In this document: positions 51,020-61,969 of the stretch, one piece after another
How the letters are laid out: each line of letters opens with the position of its first letter
How positions within the stretch are numbered: the stretch's first letter is position 1
From: Zerene cesonia
Lineage: Eukaryota > Arthropoda > Insecta > Lepidoptera > Pieridae
Reading direction: 5' to 3'
NCBI RefSeq assembly: GCF_012273895.1
Contig: NC_052118.1
Location: 4,861,164 to 4,925,163 of the forward strand
Length of the DNA stretch: 64,000 bases
Position numbers and translations under genes: made by a program
The notes under the pieces: model-generated
The model's database searches: none
The model's input: only the letters and a program-made list of their open reading frames with translations
What the model was told of the DNA's origin: nothing

Positions 51020-54000
51020 TAGTGGCATGGAAAATCTTTATTGAAGTAAATATATTTATAAAGTCAGTACAATTTAAGTTCAATAGTTTCCAAAAATATT
51101 AAAGTGCAGGTTGCTGATCACCTGGCAATGTTAAATATGATTATTTCTTAATTAAAATACAAGCTAATATTGAGAAAACTGTAATATGTGAATAATAACA
51201 TGTATATACCTAAATAAAATCATGACAAAAATATATTTTAGGCAGGCTCTGAATTACACTGCTCTGTGCTGTTGTTATCCTGGCCACAGTTCACGAATAA
51301 TAAACTTAATAATTAATAAAAACCGCAAGAGTCACGTGAAAATTTGCACTCGCTATAAAAAGAAACGAGTTCAACAACACCAAATTCTCAAGTAACATCG
51401 GCGGAGAGACACGTTGTGAAAGCAAGACGTGCATCTAGCGAGCGAGGCCCGCGTGTGAACGCAGAACGTTCTATTCGATTGCTCTAATATTTAAATCGAT
51501 CAATTCCTGCCAGTGTTTTCAACTTGAACCCGCCTTTAAACTACCTGCACGTCTTGTTTCTACACCAAAATAATTTACAAACTACGCAATGTATATTCAT
51601 GTATACAATATTACTAAGTGTATGAATGTATAATAATGTAAATACTATTTAATGAAAAACAAAATAATATCATGGAATATTCAAAGAGCCAAAATATTTG
51701 AGATTATCTCTACCTCAATACCATTAACTTCTAAGATCTAGGCACAATGCTGCAGAAAATTCTGTATGTTATATAACAATATTTTTCGTTGACTGTGGGG
51801 CAAAACCTAATTTGTTCAGTCAACACCACCGCACAAGGTACGCTGAAGACATTATTTAAACTGCCATTGTTCGTACATGTTAGTCGCTCTATGTAAAAGA
51901 TATGTGCTTTTTTAAGCAGTCTGTGGATAAAATGTGAAATTAAATTGATTATTAAAATATAGGATAAACACAAGTTAGTAGTGGAGCAGTTAGAATAATG
52001 ATTTCAGAGCCTGATATCCGAGTGCCGATGCTGCTGGGCCCCGCAACTTGCTCCGGCGCAAGCTGCCACGAAGGCAAACAACTACATCTAACAATAGAAT
52101 TTTAACGTTATAATGTTTTCAAATCTTTACGGAGGGTATTGTCGGTTAGATATATGCATCGTGTTAATTCCAGTCCACTTCAGTACATACACTCCACGTG
52201 GACTAACACCTAAGTTTAAAATACTTTTAAACAGAATAAAATTATTGAGCAATATATTCTTATGAGAATATAGTAGACATTTGCTCGGTTGCACCAACTC
52301 TACGGAAATGTTATGTAATCCTAATATCAAATGCCAATGCACACTCCACAAATGTCATTTTATAAATAAGATTAAATTAATAAGCATTAAAAAGAAATCT
52401 TTGGATCAAAAATAAAATATGCATCTGGAACATGCACCATTCATACAAACAAATTACTAAAAATTTCAGTGTTATAAACATAAAAATGACAAGAAACTTA
52501 AAACTGTAACTTATTATATACTTATAACTAATCGAAAAAAAAAACAAAGCCATTATACCATTAAATTAAGAACAATACAGATGATAATTCTAGTAAAATG
52601 AGAACATTCTCACATTACGAAAAATGAAAGCAAAATGTTTGTTGTTTCAGTAAAGGACTATTACATAGTTGTTAGAATCAAAAGCAGTGCGTTTTTGCTT
52701 ATAAAACAAAAATCGTAATGTGAGAAACAGATTCGTTATGATATGTTTTATTTTACTGAACAATTTTCAAGAATATCTAAATGGCCGCTTATGTGAAAAA
52801 TTATGCTTATAGTTAAACAATCAAATTCAAAAATAAGTCACTACAATACGTAAATACCAAGAATTGTATATTAAAATATTTGTACTTTTACTGACTAAAG
52901 GAAAAACATTGGCAACTGCTAATAATCCTACAATTGTAAAAAAAATAACTTGTATAATGTAGATTGAAAATGGTCATCTCAAATTCGTTCACTCTATGTG
53001 GAATGCAATTAGAATTCTTTAACAATATTAAAAGGTATAATAATATATTAAATTTTTATAATCAGCTCAACAATGTATATAATCTATAATAATTTAAAAG
53101 CCTAGATCCAAACTGTGATATTTATTGCACAAGCACTCTGTGGCTTATAATTCCAAAGGGAATAGAGCTCACAACCTTATTTATATTGGTTTTTGAACAG
53201 TGGAGAGACCAAACTAATATGGCGGTGGTAAGGTGGGTGAATATTGAACAAGTCTAAATGCGCGAACAATTAATGTTAATCTACTATTTCTAATGACACA
53301 ATAAAATCGTTTCTATGACAATTGAAATCGTTAACAATATGGCCCCGTCGGGGATGTATGCGGCAAACATATACGATCACTGTACCCGATAGTCAAGCAG
53401 GTGATCAGCTGTCTGTGTCCTATCTGAACGCACGTCTTGATACGAAGCTGGCCGAACCCTACTCACGGTCAATTAGCACGGTCCTAAGTGATTTCGGTAA
53501 TAAGTAACGTCCCACACTCCACCGAAAACATCGAGCTGTGCTTGGTGCCACAAAATAGGCAATACGCCCACCTCCAATAGGGAGGGTAACATGAGAGCTC
53601 ACCTTGTGCGCTGCGAACCCTACCAATACCACATTGTTTGACAGTAAATTTGTATATTTGCGCGACGCGGACGCACACACGTTCTGTAAATATAGAAGCG
53701 GTCGATTCCGCAGCCGCAAAGTATACAACGTTAATGCCATACAACGTCATTACTACATCTACTGAATTTATTGCTGGATACATAAGGGAATATAGATTCA
53801 AGAGAAATATATTTACCAAAAATTGCTTTAAGTGTATATAGGTAACTTTTAAGATTTCCAAGAAAGGCTACTGTAATGTACTCTAATGATACAATTATTA
53901 TCGTGTAACGTCAATGGACAATAGATACCATTTGACCTGCCATTACCCCATGACTTAGTGCGTACTCGTTACAGCAAGAATGTACAGCCAAAGAGATGCA

Positions 54001-57000
54001 GCGAATATCCGCTACCCTGCCTCGCTAATTAACTTCTAAACAACACCACCACTGACAAACATCTCAAACCGTTCTTTGTATACATCAATAATTGAAAAGT
54101 ACTAATCCCTACAAAAAACCTCTACATCGACACCTACATAAGATACATGGCAAGAACAAAAGGAAACATTGACAACAAGTTTACATTAAATTAAAATTAG
54201 GATAATAATTATAAAAATGATAATACTTCCGAACATACGGCCCAATAAACGTCGAAGCCGATGCGATAATAATTGGAAAAAGGACAATATTTAACTTCAA
54301 ATTTATAAATATTGAAATTCACACATAAAATAGTATAATTTGTAAAATTATCCAAAACTTATCACACCACTTTTTAATAATTTTATGCAACCCTAAGCAA
54401 TATTATTATTAGCGTCAAACGCTCCCTTTGGGGCTCCCTATTTAGTTGTATTTTCTGTTAATTATATGTCACTAACACACAATAATTTTGATCAATGGAC
54501 AACAAATAAAAGTATTGAACATTATAATAATAATATTAAAACCCTGAATATTAATAAAACAAAAAAAATTGGCAACAATTAGTAACTAATTTTTACAAAT
54601 ATTTATACAATAAAATAATTACTATGTGCATGCACAAATATTGTAAGAAAATAATTTGGCAGTAAAAATTCGTAACTCTAAAGGCCTAACGCACTGGCCA
54701 TAAATACTATTCAAAGATAGGCCCGGGACTTCTAATTAAAAAAAATACAGTAAAATGAAAAAAATAAGAGTATTAATCACACATTTTAATCCGTAGGGTT
54801 TTGCAGACCCATTTATTTACTTAATTAAAATAATAAAGAAAATAAAATTCCCTAATACTATCGGGACAAAAAATCCTGAAACAAATAACTTAAAAACAAT
54901 AAGAAAAATAAACCCAAAAGTTACTCACTAATAAATAAAGGATCCAAGACTCAACGTCTAAATTCAACTTATCACTGGATCTGACCGACAAAGCTCGCAA
55001 TTCCCAACAACCCGTAGGTTGCAGCCGTTTTATATGCGCAGCAATTTTTCAATATTTTTTGACTGTTGATACATTATTTCTCTCTATTATTGCTTATATC
55101 ACATTAAATGTTTCTAATGTATTGAATTTTCTTAAACTGCTCCAATACACAACAAATAAACAAATATTACTAATTAAGTACATACATTAGATTACGATAC
55201 ACTATTATAGAAGTGAATTGCTATGATAATAACGTGTATATTGAATGATAATATGGCTCAGCAATATTCCTCCATCGGCGAAAGATTTGGTTAATGCAAA
55301 TATAATAATGATGTATACAGTTTCATATTCAATCACCTTATATTAAGGAATTCAGGAACTTAAACATTTGAAGCCTATTCAATACAATGAGGTTCTTTGT
55401 CTTTGCAATTCTAATTTTACTTTAGGGGAGCTAGAGAGCATTGTATAAAATAATATATAAACAAAATATCACACTCAATTATAGGTGGTCTGTATAAGTA
55501 CTCATCAATTTTGAAGAATGAAATGAATGAAAAATATTGTTAGTGAAACAACGGAATCTACGCCAATCTTCGATAATTTGCTATGTTCCACGAAAAATTT
55601 TGTGAAAATCCAATTTGCTTAAGGAAAATAAATTTGTAAATACAAAAAAATAATACTAATACACCAAAATGTTTGGAAGACTAGTAAGTAGTGACGACGA
55701 ATTGCGTTTAGAAAACCATTATTTCACTAACCAATATGTTACCAAATATATCGCAATATTTAAGTAGTTTCACTGGTGACATTAAAATTTAATTCAGTTA
55801 AGATAGACATTTATCTACTGTCTAGTTTAATGAACAATTACTTTCAAAAATTTTAAACGTGGATCGCTATAAAAATATACACTTTGGCGAACAGTAATTT
55901 TGAAGATATTTTGTAGAAATAAAATTGGTTTATGATGGCACATTCATGAACATATGTAATCGTGTCTTCGTATTATTAGCCTAGTATTTGTTCAACATTA
56001 ATCGATATTATAGTAGGTATTATAAGCAGCCTTCAAACCTGCTAATCAAGTTTGTGACATATTATTTGAAAAAGTTACTAACGCCTATGTAAAAGGGAAT
56101 AACAAATGTCGAATATTCATATAAGTTACACATGAAGATGCCACATAAACGTTTTTCTTCCTAATTGTATACCACTCGTTATATAATGTATACATATATA
56201 ATTTCAAGTTTAATATTTACAGTGGTTTTTCATTTACACTTTTAACTTCCAAACGTTAAATATTAACCAAATTTTATATTATGTTTGCTTAATAGCCTAA
56301 ACCATGAAAAATCTTGAATATAGGCTCTCAAAACAAGAGTACATGGAAAAACATTTTGTATAGACACAAGAATTTCTGTAAAAGGTAAATATATTTTAAC
56401 GGACAATATATAATATTGTATAAGCGATTAACCTAAACTAGATGGCACGTTATTTTAGTGTCGCCTCCTTTGGTCAAAAGACTAAAAATATTTTTAACAA
56501 TAAACTCAATTGTGCGTTAAACACATGACAATACTTTAATAATTATTGCTCGAAAGAGTAAATACGGCAATAAAAATACTTGTTGTCAGTGAAATAGTCT
56601 ACAATGAATGCAAGTAAGTTTCGATAACATTACAAGTTTCGTCTGAATGAGGCGACACCCCCACGCAGACCCCTAATTGACATGTAATTATTAACTTCAC
56701 TCGAACTAGGAACCATACCAGCTGCTAATTTAGAAATAAAATTAAAATAATTCCAGTCAGCCGCTAGAAATGTTTGAAAGGTATTAACAAAACTCATACT
56801 CGGTAGGACTTCGAATAATATAGCAAACAATTTATATTTATGAACATTCAATTTTGATAATTAATAAAATTCGTTGCATCTTTCGACAATAATTATCACT
56901 GTTGTACACTAACGCACTACACTATCTCCACCAAGTATGAATTCCCTTAATGTCTAAGCGTTTGTATAAATATTGACTGGATGTGTAAATAAAAATGATA

Positions 57001-57394
57001 TTAGCCTAAACTTTGGATTTTCTGTTACTATAACTAAATGCAACATTAAAAAAAAGATATTAACCAAAAAAACAATACGCAATGTTTCAGTACTTTGGGA
57101 TTACTAATAAATTTATCCAATAGCAGTGACACCAATTCAAATAACAATTCTAAATTCCACAAAATAAGGTGACAGTAACCGAGATTAATAGGATAGCCAG
57201 GATCACTGTGGTATACACTGCGAATGGACATAATGAGACTAACGTGAATTCAACATAATAAAAACAACAAATAAGTAGTCAAATACTGTTAAGCAAAAAT
57301 GTTAAGCTTTGTAAAATCAGCAATTAAAATATAAAATATAGGGAATAAATGTGAGATCTTGTAGTATGCAGACTTACAGCCATCGAGTAGTTCC
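51020..57394 (-). other. Possible very long 3' UTR of the TRIM-NHL gene
   Basis: This 6.4-kb stretch follows the TGA. It has no open reading frame I trust and, unlike other non-coding parts of the window, almost no recognisable transposon debris. An AATAAA on the minus strand at 51040-51035 could end it, close to the deacetylase poly(A) signal on the other strand. Many earlier AATAAA matches exist, so shorter isoforms are equally likely. Inside are a 13-bp inverted repeat (52608-52620 with 52713-52725) and a UGUAAAUA Pumilio-type motif on the minus strand (56221-56214). It could instead be ordinary intergenic DNA. Confidence 0.35.
52608..52725. repeat. 13-bp inverted repeat spanning 118 bp in the putative 3' UTR
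   Basis: TCTCACATTACGA (52608-52620) is inverted as TCGTAATGTGAGA (52713-52725). It may be the ends of a small transposon or an RNA stem in the TRIM-NHL 3' UTR. Confidence 0.6.
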
Positions 57395-60300
57395 TCAAAC
57401 AATATAAAGGGTGTTGAGGACTAGAACATGGTGATTATTCTTAGCCAGAGTGACGATATAACCTTCAGATGTTATCTTTAAACCGCAGCAGCGAGATACC
57501 TGCCGAGAGACATTCAAACATTATTACAAATAAAACATTTTGTATTACTGAGATATATCCACATCAAATAAATGAGATAAACGGTTCCGATTGATCACAG
57601 GCAAGTTCATAATAATATACGTATATATTGCGGGCTTTAAAATCAACCGTATAAAATTAATAGAACACAAAATATTCTGGATATTATGATCACATATATG
57701 ATCCAAGATTGGCCCTGTACACCTGGTGAGCGGTGGTGGCACTCACCTTGACGTAGGGGCACTCGAACTCGGAGACGAGCACGCCGTCCCGCGAGAACAC
57801 GGCGACGTGGAACTTGTTGCCGTGCGAGTCGCCGATGAGCACGTCGCCCGCGTCCGACACGTCGATGCCGTTGGGGAAGTTGGTCACGTTCTCGCAGCCG
57901 ATGCGCCGCAGGAACCGGCCCTCGTCGTCGAACACGACCACGCAGTGACCCTTGAAGTCGCACACGTAGAACTCCTTGCCTGGAACCATGGGGCAGTTAA
58001 GCTACAATAATGTATTTAAATCTCACCGTCGTGTCGTTTAAATCTGTACCGTATAAGCGCCAAATGTAAAACTCGAAAACGGCGGCTTTGTTTTAACCTA
58101 AAATAGCTATGAGCTTAATGAACGATAATTAGAATAAATAAAAGATACCGCACACATATCAAAAATGAATATCACACAAATCTGCAAATATGCTGTTTTA
58201 GCGAGAATAAAAACATACACTAGCAGAACTATTCTTATAAGACACCTTTGTCCCCGTGGTGGAAACAAAAAAATAAAATAACCATTTGGGAAATTTTTGT
58301 ATAAACATGACAAAACGTAATTAACCTAGAAATTATTTTTTTCGCACTCCTAATTATAGAATCCTTTTTTTGTGAGATAATTGTAATTCAATTAACATGT
58401 AAGATAATCGATACTCATATAATTAATAAGTGCCATACAATACCTAATGATGTAGTTAATAAGTAAGTCTAGGACTATCAACATCAACTGTATTACTATT
58501 AAAACCTTATTGTTGTTTATATAATTACCTGAAGTCATATAAGTTTTCTGGATTTCAATCAGAATAAACTCGTATGTTTCAACAACACTCACCACTGATA
58601 GCAATATCGGATGGTTCCCTCATACACTCACTGCAATCGAACCAGCTCATAAGGTCGCCTTCTTCCGATAGTATAAATACAGTAGGCGTGACGCTATCTA
58701 CAGCCACTATAAGGCCCTCGGCTGTCACAGCCAGACCGGCCACAATATCAATGAAGCGAACCTATAAGGTTTATAACATTATAGTTTTTATTAACTAGTA
58801 TTACCTACTTCAATTAAAATCCGAATTATCGTGAACAAGAAAAAAGTAAGTAAAAGTAGAAAAGCTCATGTAATCTCTGATCTTGTACAATTATAAAGCA
58901 AACCTTAAAATGCTTCTTTATATTACAAGGAATGTTAAAAAACAAATTAACATACAGCAATTTTTTTCAAGAAGTGTCCATTTTTAGTGAATATTTGCAT
59001 TCGGGATCGTTCATTGCCACGATCGCAGACAACAAACTTCCCCGTGGCGCGGACAACGGCTACCTTCCGAGGATACCACAGCTGGCCCTCTTCTTTGCCA
59101 GGAACTCCGAAGTTGAACTTATGGTTTCCAGACTTATCGAACACCTTGAAATTTTCAAATTATTTAAAATAAAATCGCTAATATCGAAAGCAATCACATA
59201 ATAATTCCCTTTCATAGTTATTTTACATAGTTATTTTTATTACTTTACATTTAATGCTTCGTAATAAATGTAATAAAATTTTAAGATGTTTTACCAGATC
59301 ATCTCACAAATCCATAAAATATAGAGTATTGGAGAAATTAACAAAAAGAATGAGGATCAAAAATAATTGCTAATGAATGGTATTTTTTTTAAACAAAATA
59401 AAGGAACTACCGTGATTCGGTGATTATTGGTATCAGCCACAATAATATCTTCATCGTTTCCAAGGCAGAATCCATGAGGGGAGTTAAACTGTCCCTTTCC
59501 TCCGCCAAGCTGGCCAAATTTAAAACGAATATGCATAGGTGTTGCTTTGGTAGCGCGGACAAGGGGTGCTGGCGGAGCAACTAAAGCTGCTTCTTCAGCG
59601 GCTGTTAACAACGGCCTCCCGGGGGATACTCCACGAGGTCCTACAGCGCTAATACTACTGACAGCCCCTACTCCTCCATAGCCATTAACTTCTAAAATTA
59701 TAAAAAAAAAATGTAATTGTAATAGAAATAGAAACAGAAATACGTTTATTTGACACCATTTATAATATGATGTAAATAGTAATCATGTATTCTTTGTCTA
59801 TAAAAAATATCTTCAGAGTATAGGTGTATATCTTATTCATATATTAAAAGATTTCAGAAAATAAAATAATACTAACCAGTATTAAGTCCAAGTTTAGCAA
59901 GTGCTTGTAAATTGTTATATGCTTGAGGTGAGTTTAAATCGCCTGCGAGCAACTCTGCCAGAGTGAACGACGGAGCTGGGGACGCATGGGTCGGCGGTGG
60001 GACGTCTTTTTCGGCAATGCTTGCTAATTGTTGCAAGTTATATTCAACCATTGATGGCAAAGCAGGAACGCCTCCAACACCAGTAACAGCCCCAACACCT
60101 GGTACATTATTAACATTGACTACACCAGGCAGAACACCAGTATTTGCAACTGGACCCACACCAGGCACGGAGCCAACGCCAGGAACACCCATTGTTGGGA
60201 CACCACCCACTCCGGGGACTCCTACCATTCCAACTCCGGTTACTCCTGTTACACGACGAACGTTACCCAGTGGAAAATCGTCGAAGACTGGAGCATTAGT

Positions 60301-61969
60301 TACAGATACAGCTGGGGAGTGAGCGTTGGACGCCACAGATACAATAGCCGATGATTCACTAAGACGTTTTCTCTCTTCAGCTTTGGTTGCTTCAGTGCGA
60401 AAAGTTCCAAATGTTTCATCCGTCACGGCATCGAACTTTTCCATCTTTGTGACAAATTCTAAAGAGTAATCTACATCAAATTCAGGAGCACCTTCCAAAA
60501 GACGTGCAAATTGGGATGCCACTGTTTTCTTAAGCATCACTATCTCTGTTCCATCTCCACGCCGTAACAATCGAGCAGCGAACTTGCAAGCACAATCAAT
60601 GCGCTGCACTGTTTTATCAACGCGGTCAAACAAATCCATAACTTTCAGTTCTCGCTCCTTATGTAAGCGCTCCAGTTCTTCAAGTGCTTTTTCGCGTCGT
60701 CTTTCTAATGCTGCTTTGTAAGCATGAAATGCTTCATTAATGACATTCTCTGCCTCATCACGTTGGCGTTGCAAGTCACCCAAGGCATCATCGAGTCTGG
60801 CTGAAGCGCTTCCAGCGGTAACAGCACGCGCATTTCCTTCGACGATAAAATTACGTAATTCTGCACGGAGACTGGGTTCAGCATCGACGATACGTTCACA
60901 ACGATGTTCGCCCACTTTATGATCGACAGTGAGGCATTCAGTACAAGCGCCAACTTCACATTCGCAACAATAAAACTTGAGGCTTTCTCCTACATGGCGA
61001 CTACAGAATATCGGCTTATGTACGGCCGACTTTTCCTTAGATGATCTTAGTGCATCGAAAGGTACAACGCGATGATTTTCAAAACACCTCATGAACTCGT
61101 GAGCTGAATTGCAATTGGAGCACAAGAAATGAGAGCAATCTGTGCATCGTGCTACAGCAGGTTCCTTACTCTTGCAGCAAGTACAAACCACAGACTGGTC
61201 CATTGACGAAACATCCAGGATATTAGTGATAACATAATCAGATGGCAAGGATGCAGCTCCGCCAGCGGGTATCTAGTGAATAAAAAAAAATCACTTAACA
61301 TTATAACTGCATAAATTACTTTACTTTAATTATTATTCTTTTTTTTTTTATAAATACCTTTGTTTCTTGCTTGCAAAGAGGGCATTCAACCGCTAAATCA
61401 TACTTAAGAGAATCCCCAGCTTCATTAACCATCAATTTGTCTATGCATGCTTCACAGAAAATGTGAAGACATGATAATACTCGAGGGCTGCACAACTTAT
61501 TGCTTAAAAAAATTTAAAGCTTATCTTATTTTTTATTCTTATTATTACTATTAATTTCTAAATACACAAGCAATCCCTTTGCTGCTGATTATGCCATAAC
61601 TTCGCTTACCAAAGGATCTGATAATTCAATTCAACTAATCAATAGGTATTGGATAAGTTATTAAATGCAAGTTTTACTAAAAATACACAGAGTATTAAAC
61701 TAAAATGTATTCTACTACAATTCCAATTAAATGTGTTTAACAACAATAATACCAAGTATCTGTTGGCTTTAAACCCTTCAGGTGGTATTACAAAATTCTA
61801 TCTAAATATCTATAAATATCATTAAAAAAAACAATTGAATATTCTCTTTTACTTACTCGCAAATTTTGCAATTTTGTTCTTGCTTGCCACTGTCAGTAGA
61901 TTCTAAAGAACCTTCATCCCCCAAGCTAACAAGACCATCCCCATATAGATCCCCATTAATCTCCTCCAT
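57395..61969 (-). CDS. mei-P26: TRIM-NHL protein (RING, two B-boxes, coiled coil, NHL propeller), mei-P26-like, 8 exons
   Basis: Exons on the minus strand: 61969-61857, 61502-61358, 61272-59877, 59691-59411, 59144-58956, 58761-58593, 57979-57747 and 57499-57395 (TGA 57397-57395). Total 2631 nt, 876 residues, all phases compatible. The RING is C3HC4 (C34, C37, C49-x-H51-x2-C54-x2-C57, C78-x2-C81). B-box 1 spans about 116-153 and B-box 2 about 176-209, with a coiled coil about 220-300. A VPGVG-rich tract spans 429-492. NHL repeats run from about 604 to the end (FNSPHGFCLG, ADTNNHRITV, FPNGIDVSDAGDVLIGDSHG). TRIM-NHL proteins act as RNA-binding translational repressors and/or E3 ubiquitin ligases controlling growth and germline or neural fate. 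The RING, and NHL repeat 2 reading GKEEGQLWYPRKVAV, fit mei-P26 better than brat (no RING in fly), from memory. An in-frame TAA precedes the ATG (context AAAATGG). The orthologue name is about 60% sure; the family is near certain. Confidence 0.93.
59877..61272 (-). CDS. mei-P26: Third coding exon of the TRIM-NHL gene: B-boxes, coiled coil, VPGVG tract
   Basis: This is the largest exon, 1396 nt, residues 87-551. The acceptor is TTTATTCACTAG and the donor ACTG|GTTAGT. It holds CTCCKSKEPAVARCTDC...HEFMRCFENH (B-box 1), FCSRHVGESLKFYCCECEVG...H (B-box 2), a charged alpha-helical coiled coil (RRREKALEELERLHKERELK), the conserved FDVDYSLEF..TFGTFRTE motif before the linker, and then the glycine-valine-proline tract. 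Confidence 0.95.
61358..61502 (-). CDS. mei-P26: Second coding exon of the TRIM-NHL gene: body of the RING finger
   Basis: This 145-nt exon reads DNKLCSPRVLSCLHIFCEAC through to AVECPLCKQETK and supplies the remaining RING ligands. The acceptor is ATTTTTTTAAG (rather weak) and the donor AAG|GTATTT. It joins in phase with IPAGGAASLPSDYV at the start of exon 3. Confidence 0.88.
61857..61969 (-). CDS. mei-P26: First coding exon of the TRIM-NHL gene: N-terminus and first RING cysteine pair
   Basis: The exon encodes MEEINGDLYGDGLVSLGDE, then an acidic/serine-rich stretch ending NCKIC plus two bases. The donor is GA|GTAAGTAAAAG, a strong consensus match. CKIC supplies the first zinc-binding pair of the RING. 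Confidence 0.86.

Noticed and set aside
53322..53861. Cluster of short frames on both strands in a GC-richer patch
   Set aside because: No coherent protein motif; lies in the putative TRIM-NHL 3' UTR.
57643..58010. Open frames of 94-106 codons on both strands over the GC-rich NHL exon
   Set aside because: Shadows of exon 7 of the TRIM-NHL gene caused by GC-rich third positions; arginine-rich nonsense with no motif.
59963..60322. 119-codon plus-strand frame rich in TPGT
   Set aside because: Antisense shadow of the VPGVG tract in exon 3 of the TRIM-NHL gene.
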